NCBI RefSeq assembly: GCF_002204745.1
Contig: NZ_NIRR01000008.1
Location: forward strand, 78,422-142,421
Length of the DNA: 64,000 nucleotides
Direction: 5' to 3'
Origin: Hymenobacter amundsenii
GTDB lineage: Bacteria > Bacteroidota > Bacteroidia > Cytophagales > Hymenobacteraceae
The notes under the pieces were generated by a model. That model did no database searches. It was not told where the DNA came from and saw nothing but the letters and a program-made list of their open reading frames with translations. The position numbers and the translations under genes were made by a program. Below are positions 1-8,087 of the stretch, one piece after another (the stretch's first letter is position 1; the number at the start of each line of letters is the position of its first letter).

Positions 1-393
1 GAGCTGGAAGGCGGCGCTGAAGCCGCGGTGCGCCCCGAGGCCCTGGTGCTACGGACGTTGCCCAACCACCGCGCCAAGCGCACCCGCCACTACTCGGGCA
101 CCAACCCCACCTACTTGGAGCCCGCCCTGGCCGAATACCTGGCCCAGCACCACATCGAACACTTGCTCCTCGACCTGCCTAGCGTCGACCGTGAGGAAGA
201 CGGCGGCGAGCTGCTGGCCCACCACGCCTTCTGGCAGTACCCGCACGCCACCCGCCAGGCAGCCACCATCACCGAGCTCATCTTAGTGCCCGACGCCGTG
301 GAAGACGGCCTCTACCTGCTCAACCTCCAGATCACGAGCCTGGAGCTGGACGCCAGCCCCAGCAAGCCGGTGTTGTATGCGTTGGGAGCTTGA
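1..393 (+). CDS. Cyclase family protein (kynurenine formamidase-like), C-terminal part
   Basis: The reading frame is open from the first base of the window, so only the C-terminal 130 or so residues are present. The visible part contains the H-Y-S-G-T-N-P segment, the L-L-L-D-L-P-S-V-D-R strand with an acidic E-E-D stretch after it, and a closing segment on which T-E-L-I-L-V-P and Y-L-L-N-L-Q-I can be read. This pattern is typical of the metal-dependent cyclase/arylformamidase family, whose members hydrolyse N-formylkynurenine or related amides and esters in the cytoplasm. The N-terminal metal-binding H-x-G-T-H-x-D part would lie to the left of the window. The substrate cannot be told from this piece. 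A strong palindrome follows 33 bases after the stop and probably ends transcription. Confidence 0.7.
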   Translation, partial: ELEGGAEAAVRPEALVLRTLPNHRAKRTRHYSGTNPTYLEPALAEYLAQHHIEHLLLDLPSVDREEDGGELLAHHAFWQYPHATRQAATITELILVPDAVEDGLYLLNLQITSLELDASPSKPVLYALGA

Positions 394-425
394 AAGGACT
401 GATTTGATCAGAAAACTAAAATAGA

Positions 426-510
426 GCCTGTCATCCTGAGCGAAGCGAAGACCTTGTATCACCTCATTATTGATGGTACAGGGTCCTTCGCTTCGCTCAG
501 GATGACAGGC
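426..510. repeat. Palindromic intergenic element, GTCATCCTGAG family
   Basis: The two ends are perfect 25-base inverted repeats (GCCTGTCATCCTGAGCGAAG at the left, its complement at the right) around a 35-base loop. It sits between two convergent genes and could act as a bidirectional terminator. Related arms with GTCATCCTGA recur at 43001-43105, and a shorter relative with GTCATTCCGAG lies at 57832. Confidence 0.85.
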
Positions 511-532
511 TTGGTGAAGGTGCCTCAATCGC

Positions 533-808
533 CTAATTCAGCCACACCGTGAGTAGCAACTCGAAGCGGTGGGGGGCGAAGGCGTTGTAATAAGGCGCTT
601 CGCCTTCGAAGCCGAGTACGTGTACCAGCGCGATGCCCTCAGTGCGCGAGTCGACCGTGCGGATGGGGTAGAGGCGGCCGGTTTCGGGCCAGTCGCCCAC
701 GTGGTTGTAGGGGCGTTGATCGGCATCCACGCAACGGGCATAATCGACAAAAGGGGCGTGGCGGGTGGCCTCAGCCAGGGTCAGGTTCGCAACTTCGTAC
801 TTGGGCAT
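533..808 (-). CDS. Conserved-looking hypothetical protein, 91 aa
   Basis: The frame starts with ATG and encodes a 91-residue protein without a signal peptide or membrane segment. It is rich in aromatic residues (several Y, F and W) and ends in a hydrophobic strand, F-E-L-L-L-T-V-W-L-N. No family was recognised. It is preferred to the overlapping frames because its start is close to the upstream gap, its codon use fits the neighbours, and its composition is that of a folded protein. The gene upstream (DUF5686, same strand) begins 2.5 kb away and stops 65 bases before this start, so the two may be co-transcribed. Confidence 0.6.
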   Translation of the reverse strand: MPKYEVANLTLAEATRHAPFVDYARCVDADQRPYNHVGDWPETGRLYPIRTVDSRTEGIALVHVLGFEGEAPYYNAFAPHRFELLLTVWLN

Positions 809-873
809 ATGCTTTTTTGAGTGATAAGCGGTCAGTGGTAAGCCGCTTGTAGCTGATGGCTTGACGCTTAGAA

Positions 874-3381
874 TTACAGGCTGAATTTCAAGCTCACTTT
901 CACCCCAAAGGTACGCGCATCGGGCAGGGTGCGGTAGGTGAGGCGATGTACGAAATCAACCCGTACGATTTTAAAAATGTTCTCGACCCCGTAGCCTACC
1001 TCGGCGTAGGGCGTGCGACCCAACGACTGGAAAGCGGGCAGCACCTCACCGGTAACCGGGTCGGTGGTTGGAATAATCTGCCGGTTGGCCTCGCTCACGC
1101 CGCCCCAGAGCAGGTTGGTGGTGGCCACCAACCGCCAGTTGAGCTGCTTGATGGCCGGTAGCGAGTTGAACAGGAAGCCCCCGAACTGGTGCTCCAGCTG
1201 CAAGCCCGCGTACCGGTCGCTCACGAACTCGAAGTAGCGCATCAGGTTATAGGCTCCGGCGTTGTAAAAAAACGACTGGTTGCCGAGGTGGCTCTTGAGC
1301 ACCGGATACGGCACCGTGCTCGGAATGTAGCCCGCATCAATCCGGTAAGTAGTGCGGCCCAGCTGGCCCAGGCGCAGGCTGTGGTCGATGAGCAGGTTGA
1401 ACTTCTGGTAGCTGAAATCGGAGCCCAATACGTTGTTCACGCCCAACGTGTAGCGCACCATAAACACCGGCCAGCGTTTGAGGCCCACGGCGGTGCGGCG
1501 GTTCTGGTTGTTGGCCACCAGCACCTCGTCGCGGGCGTAGCGCGACTCCACCACCACTTCCGAAAGCGTAAAATCGGAGTCGGTGGGGTTGCCGGGCTGG
1601 GGCTCGCCGGTGTAGTAGAGGAACGGATAGAGGGGCTGGAACTGCTGGCGGCGCAGCATCACGCGCTGGGTGAAACCTCGGAACAGATCTGACTGCACGG
1701 CCACACTGGTCAGGTCGCGCAGCAGCGGGCGGCTGTTGCTGATGTTGCCCAACCGGGCCGCCGCCTCGAACAACGGATTTTCGAGGGCGTAGTCGTTGTC
1801 GAGCAGCGCCACCTGGTCGATGTCGTGGCGGTGCTCGAAGTTGGCCACTGTCCAGTGGCGGCGGTCAACGACGCGCTGCACCCGCAGGCCGTATTTGAAA
1901 CGGTTGTCCTGGGTACCGTAGGCCAGGTAGGGCCGCAGCTGCCAGTCGCGGTTCCACTCCGTAGAGGTGCGGAAGCCCAGGCGCAGGCGTACGCCCTCAA
2001 TGTTGTTGTAGCCGACCGTGGCCAGAATCGGCCCCAGGTCAATTTTGCCCAATGGGTAGTAGCCGTTCACCACAATGTCGGCCAGCTCCAGCATCGAGCG
2101 CACGGCTGGCAGCTGGCGCACGGTGTCGAGCACCGTTAGCGTGAGCTGCTCCTGCCGGCTCAGTGAGTCGGGCCGGTTGGCCGCGAAAAAGCCTTCGGGC
2201 ACGTCGTAGGCGGTGGCGGCAATCTCCAGGGGCTTGTCGTAGAAGGGCAGCGGCTTTACCTGGTTCACTACGAAGTTGGAGTACGCCGTAATGATGCGGG
2301 CCAAGACGCCGGTGCTGCCCTTGCTGGGCTTGATGCCAATAACGAAGCGGGTGCGCGTGGGCAGCCAGGGCCCGGCCGAAGTAGGCGTCAGCTCCTGGCG
2401 CACGGTAATCTGCTCAATGAAATTGAGGTTGGCCTCGGTGCTCACGGCCACATCCAGCTGGCGCAGCGCGTAAGTGTCGGTGGTCACCCAAATGGTGCCC
2501 TTGAACGCCAGGTCCTGGGGCCGGCGGGGCGTTACTTTGATTTTGTAACAAAAGTCGTCGCCCACCAGCAACGAATCCTGTAGGGTGTACTCGTAGGAAA
2601 ACTTCCAGCCCTCGGCAATGGGCGAGATGAAGTCCTTGCCCACGATGCGAATCCAGTTACGGTAGAAGTCCCAGTCCTGAAAAGAGGAGCCCATAATCTG
2701 CGACACCACCGAGCCCTCGCGGGGCACCGCGCCGTGCATCTGGGTTTTGCTGACTTCCTCGCGCTGGCGTAACGGGTTGTTGTTCTGGTAATAGTGCGAC
2801 AGAACTTCGGAAGCGAAAATGGGCACCACCGGCTGGCCGTTGGCGTCGCGGTCGAGGCCCAGGCTGTCGGCCACGGCCGTAATCTGGCGCAGCACCTTGC
2901 GGCGGCTTACCTGGCTGGGCAGGTTGTTGATGAGCAGCTCATTGCGGGCGTAGCTGTCGTATTCGTAGGCTTCGAGCTCCGTTTTCTGGTTGCGGCGGCG
3001 GTGGTTCTGCACCTCCCGCAGAATGCGGTAGGCCGGGTTTTCGTGGGGCCTAACCACCACCTCACCCAACGATACCGATCCGGCCCCGAGGGTGAAGTTG
3101 AGCGTCTGCTGGGCGGCGGTGCTGGTAATGGCCTTCTTGACGGGTGAGAAACCGATGGCCGAGGCCGTGAGCGTGTCGGCCAGCTCGGTCAGGATGAGCT
3201 TGTAGCGCCCGTTCTCATCGGCGGTGGCGCCCTGGCTGGTGCCGCGCACGAACACCGAGGCGAAGGGTACGGGCTTGCCGGCTGCCTCCGTGATGCGGCC
3301 GCTGAAGGTAATGTGCTGCGCCCAACCCGCCGGCCCCAGCAGCAGGAGCAGCACTAAAAACGGCGGAAAAGTGAAGCGCAT
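874..3381 (-). CDS. DUF5686 / carboxypeptidase-regulatory-like outer membrane protein
   Basis: The start is placed at the ATG at 3381, because it begins a clear signal peptide (M-R-F-T-F-P-P-F followed by a run of leucines and A-W-A-Q); the frame stays open further upstream but that part is not signal-like. After the signal peptide, residues about 20 to 105 form a CarboxypepD_reg-like beta-sandwich (G-R-I-T-E-A-A-G-K-P-V-P-F-A-S-V). The rest, about 700 residues, has the alternating strands and aromatic girdle of a DUF5686 outer-membrane barrel and ends in F-G-V-K-V-S-L-K-F-S-L, with the terminal hydrophobic strand expected for BAM insertion. Such proteins are common in Bacteroidota, and their role is unknown; nutrient binding or surface assembly have been suggested for relatives. 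Length 835 aa is normal for the family. Confidence 0.85.
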   Translation of the reverse strand: MRFTFPPFLVLLLLLGPAGWAQHITFSGRITEAAGKPVPFASVFVRGTSQGATADENGRYKLILTELADTLTASAIGFSPVKKAITSTAAQQTLNFTLGAGSVSLGEVVVRPHENPAYRILREVQNHRRRNQKTELEAYEYDSYARNELLINNLPSQVSRRKVLRQITAVADSLGLDRDANGQPVVPIFASEVLSHYYQNNNPLRQREEVSKTQMHGAVPREGSVVSQIMGSSFQDWDFYRNWIRIVGKDFISPIAEGWKFSYEYTLQDSLLVGDDFCYKIKVTPRRPQDLAFKGTIWVTTDTYALRQLDVAVSTEANLNFIEQITVRQELTPTSAGPWLPTRTRFVIGIKPSKGSTGVLARIITAYSNFVVNQVKPLPFYDKPLEIAATAYDVPEGFFAANRPDSLSRQEQLTLTVLDTVRQLPAVRSMLELADIVVNGYYPLGKIDLGPILATVGYNNIEGVRLRLGFRTSTEWNRDWQLRPYLAYGTQDNRFKYGLRVQRVVDRRHWTVANFEHRHDIDQVALLDNDYALENPLFEAAARLGNISNSRPLLRDLTSVAVQSDLFRGFTQRVMLRRQQFQPLYPFLYYTGEPQPGNPTDSDFTLSEVVVESRYARDEVLVANNQNRRTAVGLKRWPVFMVRYTLGVNNVLGSDFSYQKFNLLIDHSLRLGQLGRTTYRIDAGYIPSTVPYPVLKSHLGNQSFFYNAGAYNLMRYFEFVSDRYAGLQLEHQFGGFLFNSLPAIKQLNWRLVATTNLLWGGVSEANRQIIPTTDPVTGEVLPAFQSLGRTPYAEVGYGVENIFKIVRVDFVHRLTYRTLPDARTFGVKVSLKFSL

Positions 3382-3489
3382 ACGAGGGGAAGAGCGAGGC
3401 AAGCGGCAGACGTCGGGGAGGGCTGCCGGAAGATACCGCCGCCGGCCGGAAAAAACCAGTTCAGGACAGTAAGTTCCGGCAACGTCCAA

Positions 3490-4443
3490 CTATTTCGGGC
3501 ATTCCTCCCGGGTCAGGGTTTCGTTGATGCAAATGGCCGCCGCGCTGCCCTCGGCGGCGGCCAGTAACGCCTGCTGGGTGCCGGGCGTGTTGTCGCCGGC
3601 CGCATAGAGGCCCGGCACCGTGGTTTGCTGCTGCTTGCTCACCCAGATGGCCCCTTTGCTGGTCAGCCGGCAACCCAGCTCCTGGGCCAGGGGGCTGCGC
3701 TGGTGCTGGTGGGCATGGATGAATACGGCCGTGCGGGCCAGCTGCTCGCCCGACTCGAACACGATGTGGCGCAGCTCGCCGGCCGCCGTGCCTTCCAGGC
3801 GGGCCACCGGCTCCTCGCGCACCGTAATGCCCTGGCGGCGCAGGCGGCGGCGGGCGTGCTGGCTCAGGTGGGCCGGGTCTTCCACGCACATAACCACATC
3901 GGTGCTCCAGCGGCTCACCAGTAACGCCAAGCCGGTGGCCAGCTTGGCCGGACCATACACGGCCAGCGGCTGGTCGCGGTGTTCCCAGCCGTGGCAGTAG
4001 GGGCAGTGCAGCACCCCGCGCCCCCACAGCTCGCGCATGCCCGGCAGGGGGGGCAGCTCGTCCTCGACACCGGTAGCCAGCAGCACCTTGCGGGCCGTTC
4101 GGGTGCTGCGCCGGCCGGTTTCGCCCTCCAGCGTCAGCTCGAAGTGCTTGCCGCAACGGGTAAGGGCCACCACCCGGGCGGCTTTTATTTCCACCGACTG
4201 GTAAGTGGCCAGCTCGGCGCGGCCCAGCTCCAGCAGCTTTTGGGGGCGCACTCCATCGCGGGTCAGAAACGCCTGGACGGCCGGCGAAGGAGCATTGCGG
4301 GGCGGGCCGCCGTCGAGCACCAGTACCCGGCGCAGGCAGCGGCCCAGCACCAAAGCCGCGCTCAGCCCGGCACTGCCGGCCCCGATAATGGCCACATCAA
4401 CATCGGTAGGAATTCGGGCAGTGAGGCGGGGGCGAGGGGGCAT
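3490..4443 (-). CDS. Thioredoxin-reductase-like NAD(P)/FAD-dependent oxidoreductase
   Basis: The ATG at 4443 is chosen because it leaves 20 residues before the FAD-binding G-A-G-S-A-G motif; the open frame extends 22 codons upstream without a better start. The protein of 317 aa has the N-terminal Rossmann motif, a C-P-Y-C dithiol within H-C-P-Y-C-H-G-W-E at about residue 155, the second Rossmann region, and the G-L-Y-A-A-G-D motif near the C-terminus that contacts FAD. The C-x-x-C is in the position and context seen in thioredoxin reductase and in bacilliredoxin/ferredoxin-dependent relatives. It probably reduces a small thiol protein in the cytoplasm; the partner is not encoded nearby. The DUF5686 gene starts 108 bases downstream on the same strand. 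Confidence 0.85.
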   Translation of the reverse strand: MPPRPRLTARIPTDVDVAIIGAGSAGLSAALVLGRCLRRVLVLDGGPPRNAPSPAVQAFLTRDGVRPQKLLELGRAELATYQSVEIKAARVVALTRCGKHFELTLEGETGRRSTRTARKVLLATGVEDELPPLPGMRELWGRGVLHCPYCHGWEHRDQPLAVYGPAKLATGLALLVSRWSTDVVMCVEDPAHLSQHARRRLRRQGITVREEPVARLEGTAAGELRHIVFESGEQLARTAVFIHAHQHQRSPLAQELGCRLTSKGAIWVSKQQQTTVPGLYAAGDNTPGTQQALLAAAEGSAAAICINETLTREECPK

Positions 4444-4580
4444 CAGGTGGGGTGAATAGGTGGAAGGTGAGGTCTGTTTCCGCTTCCGCGGAACGCACTG
4501 GCAAATCAAACCGGAAAACCTATACCGCGAAAGGTACCGGCTGGTTTGGCCCCCGCTGCCGGGCAGGTAGGGTGAAAACG

Positions 4581-4614
4581 AAAAAAGCCCCTTTCCAGCT
4601 GAAAGGGGCTTTTT
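4581..4614 (-). terminator. Rho-independent terminator after the T9SS gene
   Basis: A 13-base stem (AGCCCCTTTC with its complement) around a short loop is flanked by A6 and T5, so it can end transcription on both strands. It lies 20 bases beyond the stop of the T9SS cargo gene. Confidence 0.85.
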
Positions 4615-4634
4615 GTCAGGTTAATACCTGGTGG

Positions 4635-7556
4635 TTATTGCTTCACCACGCGCTTGGTAAACGACTGGCCGTTGCCTTGCACCTGCACCAGGTAAGTGCC
4701 GGCGGGCAGGCCCGCTACGTTCAGCAGTTCATTGCTGCCGCCAAGCTGCGTGAAGCTGCGCAGCACCCGGCCCGTCATGTCTACCAGCGTTACCTGGTAG
4801 GTGCCGGCAGGCGCGCCGCTCAAATCGAGCTGGGCATCCTGGGTGCTGGTGGCAGGGTTAGGGTACACACTTACTTGGGCGCGGGCGCTCAGCGGGAAGC
4901 GAACCGTTACTACCTCGCTTACGCTGGCAGTCCCATCCGTGTCTACCTGGCGCAGGCGGTAGTAAGCCAAGCCATTAGAAGCTTTGGCCGCTACTCGTGC
5001 GTCGGTGAGCTGGTAGGTGGTGGCATTCGAGCTAGTGCCCTGGCCTTTCACCTCACCCACCGCTACGAAGCTGGTGCCATCGAAGCTGCGCTCTACGACG
5101 AAGCGGTCGTTGTTGAGCTCCACAGCCGTCTTCCACGTCAGTTTCGCATCGTTGCCAGCAGCCTGGGCCGCGAAGCTCGTTAGCGTTACGGGTAGCGGCC
5201 TCGACTTGATAACGATGTTTACTGTTTGGATGGTAATGCCACCCGTAATGTCGGTGGTGCGAACCTGTACGGGGTAGGTACCGGCTACCAGCAGCGTCCG
5301 GTCGTCCACGATAAACTGGCCAGTGGGACCCAGGCGTACGCCGGGAGGTAGGCTGGAAACGCCACTCAGGGCCGTGGCCGTGCTGATAAATCCATTGAAA
5401 TCCGTTACGTCGGCCAGAATGTTGCCGTTCTGGTAGGGGCCGGTAGGAGTTGCGGCTACCGAGTAGATGGCTTCGGTGTCGTCGAAAACGGTGATGGTAA
5501 CTGCCGGGGAAGAGGTGCCGCCAGCCGCATCGGTGGTAGCCACGTTGTAGGTGTAAGTGCCAGCAAAGGGCGCGCTTGAGCCAACGGTGATCAGGCCGGA
5601 GGTACCATTAATGCTCATGCCCGAAGGCAGCGTGCTCCCTGTGGCCAGTGTGGCGGCGGTAAGCGGAGCATCGGGGTCGGTTACCGTTGCCAGCGTTGTG
5701 CCAGTAGTCAGCGCGTCTCGGTTGTATCGGTTGTTCGTAGAGTAAGCAGACGCGTTATCATTAGTAATGATCTGAATAGTGACACTCGAAGTAGTTTGTC
5801 CACCACGGCTGTCAGTGGTTGTTACAGAGTAAACGTAGGTGCCTGCGCCTGGCAATGGGAATTTGTCATTGCCAGTCGTTCTTTCGATGGCGGTAGCCGT
5901 TCCATTTGCGCTGAACGTGATGCCTCTAGTGGCGGGGCCTGAGGTTTGCGTGAAGGTCGTTGAGGTGATACTGCCATCAGAATCCGATACTGTTGCTAGT
6001 ACTTTTCCATTTACTACTACAGATGTCAGGAAGACGTTTGGCGAGGAGTACACGGCCGGCTGGTCAGTTACCGTGAGTACATAGTTCACGTTCGCGCTAT
6101 TGCCGCCGTAGGGGTCCGATACGAAGTACTGGAACGTTGCGGTAGTAGGCGTAGCAGTACCACCCCGCTGGAATTCCAACGTAGCCACCTGAGCAGCGGT
6201 CAGGGTGGTATTGGCCGTAACGGCTATCCGGGCGCCACCATTATTGTAGTACAGGATGCCGAAACCAGCTGCCGGAATTGACGCGATGGTGTAGGTGAGA
6301 GGGTCATTCTCTGGGTCGGTGCCAGTCAGAGCCGGTAAGGCAATAAACACGGCAGGGTTAGCCGATACGTTAGCCGACTTAGCCTGGGCTGTGGGGGCCG
6401 TGTTAGTTGTCGTGGTAACGTTGGCGGCAGCCAGTGTGCCATTGTTATCCAAGGGGTCGGCATCGTCAGTATCAATGGTGCTGCTGGCCCTACCGGTTAC
6501 CGTCGCGCTTGGCATATTGAACTTGATGACAGCCGTGTTGGTCGTGCCTACTGCCAGCGTTGGGATGGTGGCCAGCGTGAGTAGACCGGTGGTGTTGTTG
6601 TAGGAGCTGCCAGCCGGGAAAACGGGGCTCTGGGAGGCTAGGCCAGGGCTGAGCTTCACAACGGGCTTAACGCCGGTAGCATCATAGTCGCCGGAAGCAG
6701 TTGTGGTGGCGGTGTACGTTACTTGGGAGCCAGGCAAGGCACGAGCCGGGCCAGCAAGCGTAGTCGCTACGTTGGCCTGGGTGCACCAGGTCATGTAATC
6801 GATGGTAATGGCCTGGTTGCCTGGGTCGGTTAGGTTGATAAGATTCTGGTAAGTAATCTGCAGCGAAATAATAGGCTTATTAAGCTGCACGATAGCATTG
6901 CCTGCGGTCGAATTATTGGGGCTGGTTTGTACTCCTGTGAGCTGGTTGCCGGACAGTGTATTGTAAGCAGTATTGTGCGTTACGGTCGCATCCGCCGCCG
7001 CCGACAAATTCAGCGTATTACCGTCCGCCTGGGTTGCCACTATGGTTACACCATCGATAAACTGGTTGGCCCCAATATCAATGTCCTGCATGCCCATCGT
7101 GAAGTTATTCACGGGCCGGTTGAAGGTAAAGGTAATCTGGGTCGAGGCGTTGGTATTGCTCAGGTAATCGGCCTGCCAGAATATGGGCAGGCCGTTGACT
7201 GTAGCTCCGTTGTTGCTGACGTTCATCGAGGTTTCGGAACCGTTGCCAGGTTCTATGTAAGAGCCAGCCGTGCTGATGGTCGTGTTGGTGCTTGCGGCCC
7301 CTGCTTTCACTGGCGCGTGGTTTTTCCAGCTGCCGCCGTTAGCAGGCAGGGAAAAATCCAGGGTGGTCGTGTTGGCGCAGGTAGCAGCAACGCGATTCAC
7401 AAGGGCGGGCTGGGATGCCTGCCGGATGGAGTCCGCTTTGCGCGAGGCCGGCGTGCTGAACTGGGGCCGGCCGTTATCTAACTCATATTTGGGCATCTGA
7501 GCCCAAGCGCTTAACGGTAGCACCGCCAGTAGTAAAGAACGTAATAGTGTTTTCAT
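4635..7556 (-). CDS. Secreted T9SS type A sorting domain protein with Ig/cadherin-like repeats
   Basis: The 973-residue protein begins with a signal peptide (M-K-T-L-L-R-S-L-L-L, cut after A-W-A-Q). Residues about 55-260 form an N-terminal beta-rich domain, about 262-390 a DUF11-like repeat, and about 390-780 a series of cadherin-like or putative Ig repeats with recurrent T-D-P-E-N-D-P-L-T-Y and T-Y-T-Y-N-V-A-T-T-D-A-A-G-G-T type motifs. Residues about 790-890 carry the L-P-V-T-L-T-S-F-A-A...R-F-V-V-E-R-S-x-D-G module that usually precedes the sorting domain. The last 75 residues (V-Y-P-N-P-A ... G-T-Y-L-V-Q-V-Q ... K-R-V-V-K-Q) are a type A sorting domain, so the protein should be exported by T9SS and anchored or released at the cell surface. 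The N-terminal half is richer in A+T than neighbouring genes, which is usual for large adhesin-like proteins. Confidence 0.9.
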   Translation of the reverse strand: MKTLLRSLLLAVLPLSAWAQMPKYELDNGRPQFSTPASRKADSIRQASQPALVNRVAATCANTTTLDFSLPANGGSWKNHAPVKAGAASTNTTISTAGSYIEPGNGSETSMNVSNNGATVNGLPIFWQADYLSNTNASTQITFTFNRPVNNFTMGMQDIDIGANQFIDGVTIVATQADGNTLNLSAAADATVTHNTAYNTLSGNQLTGVQTSPNNSTAGNAIVQLNKPIISLQITYQNLINLTDPGNQAITIDYMTWCTQANVATTLAGPARALPGSQVTYTATTTASGDYDATGVKPVVKLSPGLASQSPVFPAGSSYNNTTGLLTLATIPTLAVGTTNTAVIKFNMPSATVTGRASSTIDTDDADPLDNNGTLAAANVTTTTNTAPTAQAKSANVSANPAVFIALPALTGTDPENDPLTYTIASIPAAGFGILYYNNGGARIAVTANTTLTAAQVATLEFQRGGTATPTTATFQYFVSDPYGGNSANVNYVLTVTDQPAVYSSPNVFLTSVVVNGKVLATVSDSDGSITSTTFTQTSGPATRGITFSANGTATAIERTTGNDKFPLPGAGTYVYSVTTTDSRGGQTTSSVTIQIITNDNASAYSTNNRYNRDALTTGTTLATVTDPDAPLTAATLATGSTLPSGMSINGTSGLITVGSSAPFAGTYTYNVATTDAAGGTSSPAVTITVFDDTEAIYSVAATPTGPYQNGNILADVTDFNGFISTATALSGVSSLPPGVRLGPTGQFIVDDRTLLVAGTYPVQVRTTDITGGITIQTVNIVIKSRPLPVTLTSFAAQAAGNDAKLTWKTAVELNNDRFVVERSFDGTSFVAVGEVKGQGTSSNATTYQLTDARVAAKASNGLAYYRLRQVDTDGTASVSEVVTVRFPLSARAQVSVYPNPATSTQDAQLDLSGAPAGTYQVTLVDMTGRVLRSFTQLGGSNELLNVAGLPAGTYLVQVQGNGQSFTKRVVKQ

Positions 7557-7641
7557 GAACTGAAAAGTAGTGAAGGTGTCGGAGGGGGAGATGATTAGCT
7601 AACGCAGGTATTTAAGCACGACAAAACTACTGCGCGGGCGA

Positions 7642-7670
7642 CAAATGTAACCTTCTTATTCGGTCAACGT
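7642..7670 (-). promoter_or_regulatory. Possible promoter of the T9SS gene
   Basis: On the minus strand TACATTTG (7642-7649) fits the Bacteroidota -7 consensus TAnnTTTG exactly. A TTG lies about 15 bases upstream, somewhat close for the -33 box. The start codon is about 85 bases downstream. Confidence 0.4.
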
Positions 7671-7997
7671 AGTATCCGGCTCGATGAACCGGCTCGTTTG
7701 TGGGTAGAAATTTCATATCAAAAAACTTCTATTCCAGGGCATTGCGCTTAAAGTACTTCTTCGAACGGGGTCAAAACCCATAAAACCACCAATGCTGCCA
7801 GATTGCGAGGAATTTGACGGAAACTTATTAATACTAGTTTTATTCTATAGACATTATATTTAATATATATATAATCCTAAAATTGGAATTCTCTTATTCG
7901 GACTACAAGTTCTGGCCGCCCAGCACCGCGCCCCTTCTCTGTCATCTATACCAGCCTCGGAAGTAGTCGTGCGTGCAAGACGGACCATTTTATTTAC
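7671..7997. other. AT-rich gap without a recognised gene
   Basis: The stretch between the T9SS gene and the malQ terminator is markedly richer in A+T than its surroundings, most of all at 7780-7880 where TATATATATAAT-like sequence occurs. A 65-codon frame at 7860-8057 on the minus strand has no family signature and reads through the terminator, so it is not called. The gap probably holds only promoter and spacer sequence. Confidence 0.5.
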
Positions 7998-8031
7998 AAA
8001 AAAACCTCCCCAAAATCTGAAGAGGTTTTTT
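7998..8031 (-). terminator. Terminator downstream of malQ
   Basis: An inverted repeat AAAAAACCTC / GAGGTTTTTT encloses a 12-base loop and ends in a T run on the minus strand, about 57 bases after the malQ stop. Confidence 0.75.
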
Positions 8032-8087
8032 GCGGCGAATGCGTAGCCCGGCGCCAATGCCTCGTCGAGCAGATTGCTTGGGCAGCG

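Noticed and set aside
7860..8057. A 65-codon frame in the AT-rich gap
   Set aside because: It crosses the malQ terminator and has no recognisable feature or ribosome binding site.
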